64,000 nt of DNA from Ensifer sp. LCM 4579 (GCF_001854885.1 NZ_MDDV01000002.1:139276-203275); one strand, 5' to 3'. Positions 45,626 through 55,628 are shown, counted from the stretch's first letter. Numbers and translations: made by a program. The notes: generated from the letters alone by a model not told the origin.

Positions 45626-47791
45626 ATGCCCGATCTTCTTATCGAACTGCGCTCCGAAGAAATCCCTGCCCGCATGCAGCGCAAGGCGGCCGGCGACCTC
45701 AAGAAGCTCGTGACGGACGCCTTGGTCGGGGCTGGCCTAACCTATGAGGGCGCGCGCGAATACTGGACGCCGCGCCGGCTGACGCTCGACATTCGCGGCC
45801 TGAATGCCCGCTCCGCCGATGTCCGCGAGGAGCGCAAGGGGCCGCGCACCGATGCCAACGAGAGGGCGATCGAAGGCTTCCTGCGCGCCGCGGGTCTCTC
45901 CTCTATCGATGAGGCGCAGGTTCACAGCGATCCGAAGAAGGGCGAATTCTACGTCGCTCACATGGTAAAGCCCGGCCGCGCGGCGGAAGACATCATTGCC
46001 GATGTGATGCCGGCAACCATCCGCGACTTCCCTTGGCCGAAATCGATGCGCTCCGGCGCCGCTTCCGCAAGGCCGGGCAGCCTGCGCTGGGTGCGCCCCC
46101 TGCAATCGATCGTCTGCACTTTCGGCGCCGAAACCGAGGAAACGAAGGTAATCCCGTTCGAGGTCGACGGCATCGTCGCCGACAATGTCACCTTTGGCCA
46201 CCGGTTCCATGCGCCGCAGGCGATCAGCGTTCGTCGCTTTGCCGACTATTCGGAGCAGCTCGAAAAGGCGAAGGTCGTGCTCGATGCCGAACGCCGCAAG
46301 CAGATGATCTCCGCGGACGCCCACAACATCGCCTTCGCCAACGGTCTCGAACTGGTCGAGGACGAAGGGCTGCTCGAGGAGGTTGCAGGTCTGGTCGAGT
46401 GGCCGCGCGTGCTGATGGGAAGCTTTGACGAGGGCTATCTGGAAATCCCTTCCGAAATCATCCGCCTGACGATCAAGACCAACCAGAAATGCTTCGTCAC
46501 GCGGCGGCCCGGGGCGGAAAAGCTTTCCAACAAGTTTATCCTCGTTGCCAATATCGAAGCGCGCGACGGCGGCCAGGAGATCATCCACGGCAACGGCAAG
46601 GTCGTGCGCGCCCGCCTCTCCGATGCGGCGCATTTCTGGAAGCGCGACCAGGGCGATCTGCCGGACCTCGAAACGCTGACGGCATCGGCGGCGAAGTTCG
46701 CCCTCGACCTCAAGAAGCCGCTTGACCAGCGCATGGCGAAGCTCGACGCGCTGAACGTCACCTTTCATGCCAAGCTCGGAACCCAGGGTGAGCGCGTCGC
46801 CCGCATCCGCGCCCTGGCTGCCGCCCTTGCCACGGTCACCGGCGCCGATGCAGCTCTGGTCGATCGCGCAGCCGTTCTCGCCAAGGCGGATCTACGCACC
46901 GAAGCGGTCGGGGAATTCCCGGAGCTTCAGGGCATCATGGGCCACAAATATGCTGCCTTGCAGGGTGAGGATCAGGCCGTCTCCGACGCGATCGAAGACC
47001 ACTACAAGCCTCAGGGCCCCTCGGATCGCGTGCCAACCGATCCCGTATCGGTGACCGTTGCGCTTGCGGACAAGCTGGATACACTCGTCGGCTTCTGGGC
47101 GATCGATGAAAAGCCGACCGGCTCTAAGGACCCATATGCGCTACGCCGCGCCGCGCTCGGCGTGATCCGGCTCGTGCTGGAAGGAAAGGCCCGCCTGCCG
47201 ATGCTGCCCTTCTTCGATGTCGCCCTTGCAGGGCTCAAGGCTCAGCGGCCCGACATTGCCAACGAGATCGGCGGGGACCTCCTCGCCTTCTTCCATGACC
47301 GTCTGAAGGTCTATCTTCGCGATCTCGGGGCGCGCTACGACCTGATCGACGCGGTATTGACGCCGGAGGCCGACGACCTGTTGATGATCGCCCGCCGCGT
47401 CGAGGCGCTGACGGCCTTCATCACGGCGGAGGAGGGCAAGGACCTGCTCGCCGGCACCAAGCGCGCGACGCAGATTCTTGCGGCCGAGGAGAAGAAGGGC
47501 ACCGAGGTGGCCGCGAGAGTGGACGAGAAACTCTTCCGGCTCGACGCCGAGCGCACGCTGCACGCTTCGATTATGATCGCCTCCGACGACGCGCGCCAGG
47601 CGATCGTCAAGGAGGACTTCCGCTCGGCCATGGAGGCGCTCTCCAAGTTGCGTGAGCCGGTCGACGTCTTCTTCAACGACGTGCTTGTCAATGATGAAAA
47701 TGTAGCGATCCGCGCCAACCGCTTGGCACTGTTGGACCTCATCCGCACGGCGACCGGCGAAGTCGCGGATTTTTCGAAGATCGCCGGATAG
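45626..47791 (+). CDS. glyS: Glycyl-tRNA synthetase beta subunit
   Basis: A 721-residue tRNA-binding subunit of glycyl-tRNA synthetase. The N-terminal [20 protein letters not shown] (residues 4-23) is diagnostic. [17 protein letters not shown] is near 278, and the HD-like region [20 protein letters not shown] near 430 is also typical. The C-terminal DALR-like helices complete the protein. ATG 45626 is chosen; an upstream in-frame ATG at 45557 gives an unconserved extension. Confidence 0.95.
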   Translation: MPDLLIELRSEEIPARMQRKAAGDLKKLVTDALVGAGLTYEGAREYWTPRRLTLDIRGLNARSADVREERKGPRTDANERAIEGFLRAAGLSSIDEAQVHSDPKKGEFYVAHMVKPGRAAEDIIADVMPATIRDFPWPKSMRSGAASARPGSLRWVRPLQSIVCTFGAETEETKVIPFEVDGIVADNVTFGHRFHAPQAISVRRFADYSEQLEKAKVVLDAERRKQMISADAHNIAFANGLELVEDEGLLEEVAGLVEWPRVLMGSFDEGYLEIPSEIIRLTIKTNQKCFVTRRPGAEKLSNKFILVANIEARDGGQEIIHGNGKVVRARLSDAAHFWKRDQGDLPDLETLTASAAKFALDLKKPLDQRMAKLDALNVTFHAKLGTQGERVARIRALAAALATVTGADAALVDRAAVLAKADLRTEAVGEFPELQGIMGHKYAALQGEDQAVSDAIEDHYKPQGPSDRVPTDPVSVTVALADKLDTLVGFWAIDEKPTGSKDPYALRRAALGVIRLVLEGKARLPMLPFFDVALAGLKAQRPDIANEIGGDLLAFFHDRLKVYLRDLGARYDLIDAVLTPEADDLLMIARRVEALTAFITAEEGKDLLAGTKRATQILAAEEKKGTEVAARVDEKLFRLDAERTLHASIMIASDDARQAIVKEDFRSAMEALSKLREPVDVFFNDVLVNDENVAIRANRLALLDLIRTATGEVADFSKIAG

Positions 47792-47811
47792 GTCTGGAGC
47801 AGACTGATGCC

Positions 47812-48309
47812 ATGACCGCCAGAATTCTCGTCAGTGCCTGTCTCATGGGCCATGCGGTCAGATACGACGGAGCGGCGAAGACGCTCAACCATCCGGCCAT
47901 CGATCGTTGGCGCAGGGAGGGGCGGCTTGTGGTCCTCTGTCCCGAAATGTCGGCAGGCATGCCGGTGCCGCGCCCGCCAGCGGAAATTGAGACCGGCAGA
48001 AACGGGGGCGCAGTGCTGTCCGGGGATGCTCGCGTCGTCGACAAGACCGGCGGTGATGTGACGGCCGCATTTCGCGAGGCGGCAGAAAACGCGCTTGCTC
48101 TTGCTCGTCGGACGAACTGCCGCTTTGCGCTGCTTATCGATGGCAGCCCGTCATGCGGCTCGAGCTACGTCTATGACGGTGGCTTCAGGGGCGCACGGGT
48201 TTCCGGCGCGGGGGTGACGGCGGCGCTGCTTCGCGCGAACCGCATAAAGGTCTTCTCCGATCGGCAGATCGATGAGCTGGCGGCGCGGATCGAGGAATTC
48301 GGTTCCTGA
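47812..48309 (+). CDS. DUF523 family protein
   Basis: A 165-residue protein typical of DUF523 (YbbK-like). It shows RILVSACLMGHAVRYDGAAK at the start, VLCPEMSAGMPVPRPPAEI near residue 43, and FALLIDGSPSCGSSYVYDGG near 103. The conserved Cys residues suggest a metal or Fe-S site, but no activity is known to me. It starts 20 nt after glyS and is probably co-transcribed. Confidence 0.87.
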   Translation: MTARILVSACLMGHAVRYDGAAKTLNHPAIDRWRREGRLVVLCPEMSAGMPVPRPPAEIETGRNGGAVLSGDARVVDKTGGDVTAAFREAAENALALARRTNCRFALLIDGSPSCGSSYVYDGGFRGARVSGAGVTAALLRANRIKVFSDRQIDELAARIEEFGS

Positions 48310-48319
48310 CAAAAGATTA

Positions 48320-48351
48320 CGCCCCTGCTTCTCTCAGGGGCGCAACCTTTT
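48320..48351 (+). terminator. Rho-independent terminator after DUF523
   Basis: CGCCCCT and AGGGGCG pair across a 9-nt loop, and CCTTTTC follows a few bases later. It lies 11 nt after the stop codon and would end the glyS-DUF523 transcript. Confidence 0.7.
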
Positions 48352-48423
48352 CGCCATTGCAGCGAAACGCCCGTCGGCCCTTAGAACCTGGCCGATGGGG
48401 CAGGGAACTCAGTTTATATGGTA

Positions 48424-48924
48424 TCAATCTAGCCGAAGTGCGAAAGCGGACGGATCAAATTCTCGTGAAGCGCCCGCCATCACCGCGCTCACCGGCTCGG
48501 CCCGCGTCAGTGTGCCGACCGCAGAGGTCTTCGTCGTCACGTCGATCGTCGCGGAGGGCGGTGTGGAAGGGCTCCTCGAGGCATATGTCTGTTTCGTTTG
48601 ATTCGCTTCGAGTGCGGCGGCCCTGATCGCTTCCTCCGACGCTTTGCTGACGAAGATCACCGGCGAGCCGCCGAGCCAGGCCTCGGTGCGGACCGACTTG
48701 AACTCCCCATCGATTTCCTTGAGCTCGACCCGGTCCGTTCCGGTCGCAAGCTCAGGCACGACATAGGAGCTCTTTTTCTTCGGCTGTAGCGGAGGGCACT
48801 CGGCACAGGAGATCGTCGCGATGCTGGAATTGACGGCCTCGCCGGAGACCACCTCCTCGATCGAGGATGCTGCCGCTGTGCCGGCGGCGAAAAGGAGGGC
48901 GGCGGTGATCAGCAGGGAACGCAT
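48424..48924 (-). CDS. Exported HPE1-like domain protein
   Basis: A 166-residue protein with a signal peptide (MRSLLITAALLFAAGTAAAS). The mature part holds SIATISCAECPPLQPKKKSS, a CxxC pair near residues 40-43, and TEAWLGGSPVIFVSKASEEA near 81. Rhizobial proteins of this type are annotated as plant virulence effector HPE1-like. That name derives from a Liberibacter protein and does not prove an effector role. The C-terminal third is Ser/Thr-rich. Confidence 0.72.
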   Translation of the reverse strand: MRSLLITAALLFAAGTAAASSIEEVVSGEAVNSSIATISCAECPPLQPKKKSSYVVPELATGTDRVELKEIDGEFKSVRTEAWLGGSPVIFVSKASEEAIRAAALEANQTKQTYASRSPSTPPSATIDVTTKTSAVGTLTRAEPVSAVMAGASREFDPSAFALRLD

Positions 48925-49123
48925 CGGTCTCTCCTCGCTAGCTCACGTGATCCTGGGTCCGCTTCAGGCCATCGTGATCGTTTCCGGCAACTGGAGCGGG
49001 ACGGGTGGGCAAACCGTGCATACCCTTCCCTCGCTTCAGTTCGGGGGGAGAATATGAGCTTTCCCTTACCTTCCCGTCAGGAGAATTGGTAAAAATTGAA
49101 TGATGCGGCCGAAATTCCGCCGT

Positions 49124-50392
49124 TCACGTCTCGCGTTCGACTGCGCGCCAACCGATGTCGGCACGATAGAAGCCATTCTCCCACGAAACGCCCTTCAGCG
49201 CGGCGTAGGCGGCACTCTTGGCTTCGCCGACGGTCCGCCCCATGGCCGTGACGTTCAGGACGCGGCCGCCGGTGGCGACCAGCCGCCCGCCCTTCATCGC
49301 TGTTCCGGCATGAAACACCTTGGTCTTGGCAGACGCCTTCGGCAGCGAGTCGATCGGCGTGTTTTTCTCGTAGGCTCCGGGATAGCCGCGTGAAGCCATG
49401 ACGACGGTCAGCGCCGCCTCGTCGCGCCATTCGGCCTTGAGGCCGTCGAGCGTGCCCGTTGCTGCTGCGTAGAGCAGCGGCAGGAGGTCGCTCGTCAGGC
49501 GCATCATCAGGACCTGGCATTCCGGATCGCCGAAGCGGACATTGTATTCGATGAGTTCCGGCCCCTTTTCGGTGATCATCAGGCCGGCGAAGAAGACGCC
49601 GGTGAACGGGTGCCCGCTCTCGGCCATGCCGCGCACCGTCGGCTCGATGATCTCCTTCATCGTCCGTTCGACCATTTCCTGCGTCATCACCGGGGCCGGC
49701 GAATAGGCACCCATGCCGCCGGTGTTCGGTCCCGTATCGCCGTCGCCAACACGCTTGTGATCTTGCGCAGAGCCGAGCGGCAGCACCGTCTTGCCGTCGC
49801 AGAGGCAAAAAAAGCTTGCCTCTTCGCCGTCGAGATAGGCTTCGACGACGACCTCCGCACCGGCAGAGCCGAAGGCACCCGCAAAGCAGTCGTCGATGGC
49901 GGCAAGCGCCTCCTCGACCGTCATTGCGACGGTCACGCCCTTGCCGGCGGCAAGCCCGTCGGCCTTGATGACGATCGGTGCGCCCTGTTCGCGGATATAG
50001 GCCTTGGCCGGTTCGGCTGCGGTGAACCGCTCATAGGCGCCGGTCGGAATTCCGTATCTGGCGCAAAGGTCCTTGGTGAAGCCCTTGGAGCCTTCGAGCT
50101 GGGCTGCGGCGGCCGATGGGCCGAATACGGGGATGCTTGCGGCGCGGAGCACGTCCGCAAGGCCAGCAACCAGCGGCGCCTCGGGGCCGACGACGACGAA
50201 GTCGATCGCCTGTTCGCGGCAGAAGTCGAGAACGGCGGTGTGGTCCTCGGTATCGAGCCCGACGATCGTCGCCTCTTCGGCGATACCCGGATTGCCAGGT
50301 GCGGCATAGAGCGTGGTAAGCTTCGGCGATTGCGCGATCTTCCACGCAAGCGCATGTTCACGTCCACCCGATCCGATCAGAAGAACTTTCAT
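49124..50392 (-). CDS. purD: Phosphoribosylamine-glycine ligase
   Basis: A 422-residue ATP-grasp enzyme, the second step of de novo purine synthesis. [20 protein letters not shown] is the N-domain signature. [17 protein letters not shown] is near residue 64, [20 protein letters not shown] near 216 and [15 protein letters not shown] near 288. ATG 50392 matches the usual N-terminus; an ATG at 50398 is 6 nt earlier. A RIME-like repeat lies in its leader, beginning about 22 nt upstream. Confidence 0.96.
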   Translation of the reverse strand: MKVLLIGSGGREHALAWKIAQSPKLTTLYAAPGNPGIAEEATIVGLDTEDHTAVLDFCREQAIDFVVVGPEAPLVAGLADVLRAASIPVFGPSAAAAQLEGSKGFTKDLCARYGIPTGAYERFTAAEPAKAYIREQGAPIVIKADGLAAGKGVTVAMTVEEALAAIDDCFAGAFGSAGAEVVVEAYLDGEEASFFCLCDGKTVLPLGSAQDHKRVGDGDTGPNTGGMGAYSPAPVMTQEMVERTMKEIIEPTVRGMAESGHPFTGVFFAGLMITEKGPELIEYNVRFGDPECQVLMMRLTSDLLPLLYAAATGTLDGLKAEWRDEAALTVVMASRGYPGAYEKNTPIDSLPKASAKTKVFHAGTAMKGGRLVATGGRVLNVTAMGRTVGEAKSAAYAALKGVSWENGFYRADIGWRAVERET

Positions 50393-50413
50393 TGCCATTC
50401 CCGCCATCTGCTC

Positions 50414-50536
50414 GTCGATGCGCTGCGGTTGGCGCATCGACCCGGAAATCTGATTCGATTTTCGGAAAGCACGATGCGAAGATTCGATAGCCTACAGCGT
50501 CCTTCGTGCGTCCGAAAGGACGCACGGCGCTGTAGG
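50414..50536. repeat. RIME-like palindromic element
   Basis: TCGATGCGC...GCGCATCGA forms one dyad. AATCTGATTCGATTTTCGG follows, and the right unit is bounded by CTACAGCG and CGCTGTAG with GTGCGTCC/GGACGCAC arms. It is in the 5' leader of purD on the minus strand. Confidence 0.75.
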
Positions 50537-50604
50537 ACGGCGGATGGGCGAGGTCAAGGAAAAAGGCGGTCCGGATGCACGAGTCCCGGACCTTTCCCGA
50601 ATGT

Positions 50605-52983
50605 TCAAGCCTCGCTGACCGCGGCTGGCCAATCGCGGAAACGATTGGAGGCGCGGGTCGGTGCATGCCGTGCCGTTCTGGTCAAGGCCCAGATTGCCAG
50701 ATCATCGAGGGCAAGCGGCTTGCTGATGAGATATCCTTGGAAACGGTCGCAGCCGGCCGCCGTCAGCATTGCGAGCTTTTCGGGGGTGTCGACGCCTTCG
50801 CCGACCACACCCATGTCCTTCGCATGGCAAAGCGCCACGACCGCCTTTAATACGGGGAGCGCGTGCGAAGCGGTGAGATCCGCAACCAGAGCCCGGTCCA
50901 GCTTGATCGTGTCGGCGGCATAGTCGATGATCTGCTGGACGGACGTATAGCCGGCGCCGAAATCATCGATCGAAAGGCGGAAGCCTTTCCGCCGGAGCTC
51001 CTCGATGTTTTCCCGCAACTGATCGCTGACCTTGACGGCGAAAGTCTCTGTCAGCTCGATATCGATCGACTCCGGACCGAGCCCGTGACGCTCCAGGCAC
51101 TCCGAGAAATAGTCGTTGATCGCGCTCGAATGCAGCTCCGCCGAGGAGATGTTGATCGCCACCACCGTGTCGGGTCCGAAGAATGCCTTCAACTGGTGGC
51201 AATCGCCCATGGCCTTGTCGATGACCCACCAGTCGATCTTTGAAAAGAGACCGGAGCTTTCCGCGATCGGAACGAACTCGTCCGGCGTCACATTGCCGAG
51301 AACCGGGGAATGCCAGCGCAACAGCGCTTCGCAGCCGGTGACCTGACCCTTGGTGTTCACGATCGGCATGTAGACGAGGTGAAACTGCTCGTTCGGATCG
51401 ATGGCACGCAATTCCTCCTGGATCTGGCGCTGCCTTGTGCGCTTGTCATGAATCGCACGGGAGAACCGGGCAGACCGGTTCTTGCCGCCGGATTTTGCCT
51501 GATACATGGCGGCGTCGGCATTGGAGATCAGCTCGGCGACCGTGGTCGCGTCGCCCGGGCATACGGCGACGCCGATACTGGCCGTGACCGGATAGCGCTT
51601 GTCCGATACTTCGAAGCCGCCATCGAAGAGAGCGAGGATGGCGGAGGACATCTCGCGCACGGTCCCGTCCCCCGGTTGCGAACGGGCAAGGACCGCGAAT
51701 TCGTCGCCGGAGAGGCGAGCAATGATGGCCGGCGCCTGACCTCTTCTCCCACTGATGGTTTCCACGCAATCGGTGATGCGGGTGGCGAGCGTCTTCAGCA
51801 GGTCGTCGCCGACTTCGTGGCCATATTTGTCATTGACGAATTTGAAGTTGTCGATGTCGATGAACAGCAGGCTGCACTTTCCGCCGGAGGTCAGGACGTC
51901 ATCGACGACGCCCGCGGCAAGCGTATTGAAGCGGCCGCGATTGGCGATGCCTGTGAGTGTATCGGTCCAGGATTTCTGCTGCGCGAGCAGCAGGGAATTG
52001 AGGGACTGCCGGTGAAGCTCGCGGATGTTCTGCGTCAGGCGCCCGATTTCACCGGCAGTGCCGGTGCCTTTGATTTCGTCGTGCTCGCCGGTCATGACCG
52101 CTGTCACATTGGCATCGAGCCTTGCGATCGGACCGGTGATGAAGCGCCTGATCAGGAGGACGATCAGGTAGATGGATATCAGGCTCATGACAAACGCGCC
52201 GAAGGCAAGCTGCATCTTCTGCTGCAGCATCTGTGCGTCGAAGTAAGCTTCCGGCACGGCGATCGTCGCGTAAAGCTGCGGCCCGAGAGGCACGCTCGCC
52301 GAAAGCCCGTCCGTGACGGCGAGCGGCCATGGCTGGAGGACGATGTCGGCTCCGTACTCCTTCTTCAGGGCGGCCTGCATCTGCAGGAAACGATCGGGCA
52401 GTACGGCTATCTGCATCAGCAGCGCTTTTGATTTGCTGCTCGGCAACGGACGGCGGAAGGTGACCGGATCGACGAAGAGGGAGTAGACGATCCGCGGCCG
52501 TACGCCGGTGGGCTCGAGATAGGTCAGGTCGCTCAGCCGCTTGCTGGCAACCAGCTTTCTTGCAAGAGCACTTTGGGGCCTGTCGATCTGGGCAAAAGGA
52601 TCCCAGCTGTTTTCAAAGTAATACCGAACTTCCCCCTGCGCATCGAGAATGGCGAATGAGAGATACGCGATGGGATCGTCCGACAGTGATCTTATGCTCT
52701 CCTGCAGGCGCACGCCGAGCGCGGCCACGCGGTAGCGCTCGTCCGTCTCTGCCACGAACTGGCGTAGCGCGCTGCCGTTCAGCAGCGCATTGAGAAAACC
52801 TTCGCTGCGCTGGACTTCGTTCTGGAAAACGGCGGCCGCGTGTTCCAGCCGCTGTGAAAGCTTCGCCTGTTCCAATGCGCGAATTGATCGCTTTTCGGCG
52901 TAGTGAGCCGAGAGGGCCGCGAGAAAGTAGCCGGCAAGCACTACGGGAAAGATCAGGAAGAGTGCGCGCTTGCTGAGTGTCAC
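50605..52983 (-). CDS. Membrane GGDEF-EAL protein, MbaA-like c-di-GMP enzyme
   Basis: A 792-residue inner-membrane protein. TM1 is at residues 7-25, followed by a periplasmic domain of about 230 residues. TM2 is at 258-280, followed by a HAMP-like linker (RFITGPIARLDANVTAVMTG). The GGDEF domain (335-505) keeps DTLTGIANR, LLFIDIDNFKFVND and the active loop SGDEF. No RxxD inhibitory site is seen before it. The EAL domain (525-775) keeps CEALLRWHS, INISSAE, IELTET, IDDFGAGYTS, IKLDRAL, GEGVD and FQGYLISKP. Either cyclase or phosphodiesterase activity is possible. Its GTG start overlaps the stop of the upstream PotD-like gene as GTGA, so the pair is translationally coupled. The arrangement resembles NspS-MbaA of Vibrio cholerae. 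Confidence 0.88.
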   Translation of the reverse strand: MTLSKRALFLIFPVVLAGYFLAALSAHYAEKRSIRALEQAKLSQRLEHAAAVFQNEVQRSEGFLNALLNGSALRQFVAETDERYRVAALGVRLQESIRSLSDDPIAYLSFAILDAQGEVRYYFENSWDPFAQIDRPQSALARKLVASKRLSDLTYLEPTGVRPRIVYSLFVDPVTFRRPLPSSKSKALLMQIAVLPDRFLQMQAALKKEYGADIVLQPWPLAVTDGLSASVPLGPQLYATIAVPEAYFDAQMLQQKMQLAFGAFVMSLISIYLIVLLIRRFITGPIARLDANVTAVMTGEHDEIKGTGTAGEIGRLTQNIRELHRQSLNSLLLAQQKSWTDTLTGIANRGRFNTLAAGVVDDVLTSGGKCSLLFIDIDNFKFVNDKYGHEVGDDLLKTLATRITDCVETISGRRGQAPAIIARLSGDEFAVLARSQPGDGTVREMSSAILALFDGGFEVSDKRYPVTASIGVAVCPGDATTVAELISNADAAMYQAKSGGKNRSARFSRAIHDKRTRQRQIQEELRAIDPNEQFHLVYMPIVNTKGQVTGCEALLRWHSPVLGNVTPDEFVPIAESSGLFSKIDWWVIDKAMGDCHQLKAFFGPDTVVAINISSAELHSSAINDYFSECLERHGLGPESIDIELTETFAVKVSDQLRENIEELRRKGFRLSIDDFGAGYTSVQQIIDYAADTIKLDRALVADLTASHALPVLKAVVALCHAKDMGVVGEGVDTPEKLAMLTAAGCDRFQGYLISKPLALDDLAIWALTRTARHAPTRASNRFRDWPAAVSEA

Positions 52984-54020
52984 TGGAAGTTCGCCAATGT
53001 ACTGATGATGCGCCGGCGCGCCTGGACCGAATTGACCGAAAGTTCCTGCTGGTACTGACTTCTCGTCAGCACCTCCTCCGGCGGATAGATCTCCGGATCG
53101 GAGCGTACGGACTCAGGCAGGAGCTTCTGTGCCGCACTGCTCGGGGTCGGCATGTTCAGCGACAGCGCATTGGCGGCTGCGATTTCGGGCGAGCCGATAT
53201 ATCTGAGGAATTCCAGCGCCCGTTGCTTGTGGAGAGAGGTGGCGGTAACCGAAACGCAGTCGAGCCAGGAGAGCGTTCCTTCTGAGGGAACGGCGTAGCG
53301 CCACAGGCCGGACTTGCCGATCTTCTCGTTGAGGACGTGCTGATCGCCGCTGTAGCCGAGCGCCATATGGATGTCTCGGCCGATTGTGGGGTTCTGAATG
53401 GCGGTGATGACATAGTCGTAGGTCAGAACGGACGGCGCCTGGGCCTTCAGTATTTCGAAGGCGGCCTTCAGGGTCTCGGTGTCGTTGGCATCAATGGAAG
53501 CGCCGAGCAGTACCAGCGGCGGCACGAAGAGTTCGCTATAGTCGTCGAACATCGCGACGTGTTTCTTGAGGGCGGGCGCCGGACGCATCATGTCCTGCCA
53601 GGACGTAGGCGGCGGTTCGAGGACGTCGGCACGATAGAGAATCCCGACCGTGCCCCACAGATAAGGAAGGCCATAGCCTGCGCAGCGCTTGCGCCACTCG
53701 GGCGCATAGTCCGCGAGCGCCGGCAGATTGCTGTCGGAGAGGGGTTCGAGGACACCCTTCTTGCCGAAGAGCGAGGCGCCATTCTCATCGACCGTCACCA
53801 GGTCGATGCGATTGGTCGGGTCGGCGAGGATCACATCGCGAGCGTCGTCGCTGTCGAAATTGATCTGGTGAATCGAAACGCCGGTCTCCTGCGTCCAGCG
53901 CTCGATGAGGTCCTGGTCGATATAGTCTTCCCAGATCAAAAGGTTCAGTGTCTCGGCGTGGCACGCGGACGCGCCGACAAGCGCTGCCAGTAAGATGGAA
54001 ATTGCGGCACGCCCTCTCAT
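52980..54020 (-). CDS. PotD-like periplasmic polyamine-type binding protein, NspS-like
   Basis: A 346-residue exported substrate-binding protein. The signal peptide is MRGRAAISILLAALVGASAC, with cleavage after CHA. PotD-family motifs follow: LNLLIWEDYIDQDLIERWTQ at the mature N-terminus, YGLPYLWGTVGILYRADVLE near residue 125, VPSEGTLSWLDCVSVTATSL near 248 and MPTPSSAAQKLLPESVRSDP near 295. No ABC permease or ATPase gene is adjacent. The only partner is the overlapping GGDEF-EAL gene, so a sensory rather than a transport role is inferred. The ligand may be a polyamine such as norspermidine, spermidine or homospermidine. ATG 54020 is preferred over 54104 because it begins the signal peptide. 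Confidence 0.88.
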   Translation of the reverse strand: MRGRAAISILLAALVGASACHAETLNLLIWEDYIDQDLIERWTQETGVSIHQINFDSDDARDVILADPTNRIDLVTVDENGASLFGKKGVLEPLSDSNLPALADYAPEWRKRCAGYGLPYLWGTVGILYRADVLEPPPTSWQDMMRPAPALKKHVAMFDDYSELFVPPLVLLGASIDANDTETLKAAFEILKAQAPSVLTYDYVITAIQNPTIGRDIHMALGYSGDQHVLNEKIGKSGLWRYAVPSEGTLSWLDCVSVTATSLHKQRALEFLRYIGSPEIAAANALSLNMPTPSSAAQKLLPESVRSDPEIYPPEEVLTRSQYQQELSVNSVQARRRIISTLANFQ

Positions 54021-54190
54021 CCTCAGCCCCCCGCTCGATGCCCATTGGCCGACTTTATGGGGGAATAATTGAGGAATACTTACGCGAAGGCACCGTCGCA
54101 GCACTCAGAAATTCGCGGGACTTCACCTTGCCTTCATCGCCGCGCAGTCGAGAGCTTGACCGTCGGACGTTGCGGCGCCAAACAGGAAGC

Positions 54191-55150
54191 ATGAGCACCT
54201 CGCCCGTCGATTCCGGCCGCGTGCATGACGCGCCATCCACCAATTGGGTCTATCGTGCGCTGCCGCGCGCGCTCTGGCCCTATGCACAACTTGCCCGCTG
54301 GGACAGGCCGATCGGCTGGCAATTGCTGATGTGGCCATGCCTCTGGTCAGCGGCTCTGGCTGCCGGCACGGCCGTGAACCTCGGCAGCTTTTCTCCGGGT
54401 CGCTTCCTTCTCCATGTCTTCCTTTTCGTCGCCGGGGCAATCGCCATGCGCGGCGCCGGCTGCACCTATAACGACCTCGTCGATCATGAGATCGACATGG
54501 AGGTGGCGCGCACGCGCTCGCGTCCCCTGCCGTCTGGCCGCGTCACGCGCGCCCAGGCCAAGGCCTTCATGATCCTGCAGGCGCTGGCGGGCTTCGTCAT
54601 CCTGCTGCAGTTCAATGGCTTCACCATTCTTCTCGGCATTCTCTCGCTGGTGCTGGTCGCCATCTATCCCTTCGCCAAGCGGTTCACGGACTGGCCGCAA
54701 CTTTTCCTCGGTCTCGCCTTCTCGTGGGGAGCGATCATGGGTTGGTCGGCGGAATTCGGTAGCCTGTCGATTGCGGCCGTGATCCTCTACGCGGCGGCCA
54801 TCGCCTGGACCATCGGCTACGACACCATCTACGCCTATCAGGACCGCGAGGATGATGAACTGATCGGAGTCCGCTCCACGGCTCGCCGCTTCGGCGAGAA
54901 CCCTCGGCCGTGGCTGATCGGGCTCTATGGATTGGCCGTCCTCCTGATGTTCTTCGCGTTTCTCGCAGCCGGCGCCGGTTTTTTCGCCTATGTCGGGCTT
55001 GCGATTGCGGCGGTCGTACTCGCCTACCAGATCCTGGTGCTGGATATTCACGATCCGCTGCAATGTCTGGCGCTGTTCAAGTTCAACGGCACCGTAGGCC
55101 TCATCGTATTTGCGGGGCTGGTGCTGGCGCTTCTAATACGCCTGTTATGA
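54191..55150 (+). CDS. ubiA: 4-hydroxybenzoate polyprenyltransferase
   Basis: A 319-residue integral membrane prenyltransferase of ubiquinone synthesis. It joins a polyprenyl diphosphate (product of the synthase at 37948) to 4-hydroxybenzoate. The first Asp motif is in CTYNDLVDHEIDMEVARTRS (about residues 95-114), with RPLPSG following. The second is in GYDTIYAYQDREDDELIG near 213. Seven to nine hydrophobic spans are present. ATG 54191 has AGGAAG upstream. It is divergent from the binding-protein gene. Confidence 0.94.
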   Translation: MSTSPVDSGRVHDAPSTNWVYRALPRALWPYAQLARWDRPIGWQLLMWPCLWSAALAAGTAVNLGSFSPGRFLLHVFLFVAGAIAMRGAGCTYNDLVDHEIDMEVARTRSRPLPSGRVTRAQAKAFMILQALAGFVILLQFNGFTILLGILSLVLVAIYPFAKRFTDWPQLFLGLAFSWGAIMGWSAEFGSLSIAAVILYAAAIAWTIGYDTIYAYQDREDDELIGVRSTARRFGENPRPWLIGLYGLAVLLMFFAFLAAGAGFFAYVGLAIAAVVLAYQILVLDIHDPLQCLALFKFNGTVGLIVFAGLVLALLIRLL

Positions 55151-55155
55151 AGAAA

Positions 55156-55174
55156 CCTCCGGGTGCACCGGAGG
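55156..55174 (+). terminator. Hairpin after ubiA
   Basis: CCTCCGG, loop GTGCA, CCGGAGG: a perfect 7-bp stem 5 nt past the stop codon. No T-run follows, so it is only a possible terminator. Confidence 0.4.
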
Positions 55175-55329
55175 CATAACGCTTCCCCTGGGGGCGCTTG
55201 CAGCGCCGTTTGTCCGTGGGTCTATCGCTCGACAAGTGTGCCGCGGAGATTGGCAATATCTATAAAAACGAGATCCTGAAGCGTGTCGCACGAGTACGTT
55301 CTTGGTACTTTTGATCGCGACGCATTTCT

Positions 55330-55434
55330 CTAAGCCCAACTCAATTCAGTATCGGCCCGCCGCCGCCTTTCAGCGATTCGAGCGCGAATAATGGCGCGGA
55401 TAGCGGCGAAACTAGTCAGCAGTGGTCTGCACAT
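55330..55434 (-). CDS. Candidate 34-residue basic small protein
   Basis: The frame starts at ATG 55434, with AAGGAG 6 nt upstream, the best ribosome site in this gap. It encodes MCRPLLTSFAAIRAIIRARI followed by a basic AERRRRADTELSWA tail. It would form one amphipathic basic helix. No family is recognised with confidence. The longer frame up to 55557 has no additional support. Confidence 0.4.
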   Translation of the reverse strand: MCRPLLTSFAAIRAIIRARIAERRRRADTELSWA

Positions 55435-55561
55435 CGGCGTCTCCTTCTTCCATGTCATGCCGCGGCTTGTGACAGGAAGAACGCATTTGCGCTGTTTCGC
55501 GGGTAACACTCTGCTCTTGAGGATCGCGCTGCGGCCTGCCGGCGTGCCGACGACCATGCAA

Positions 55562-55593
55562 GAGAGCCGACCATTTGTTGATGGCCGGCTCTC
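55562..55593. terminator. Strong hairpin downstream of DUF6101
   Basis: GAGAGCCG pairs with CGGCTCTC and CCAT with ATGG around TTGTTG, with one mismatch between the two stems. It starts 36 nt past the DUF6101 stop on the minus strand. T-runs are short. Confidence 0.5.
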
Positions 55594-55628
55594 ATTACGA
55601 CAGGGGGTTTGTAAGGGGACTTGTCAGG

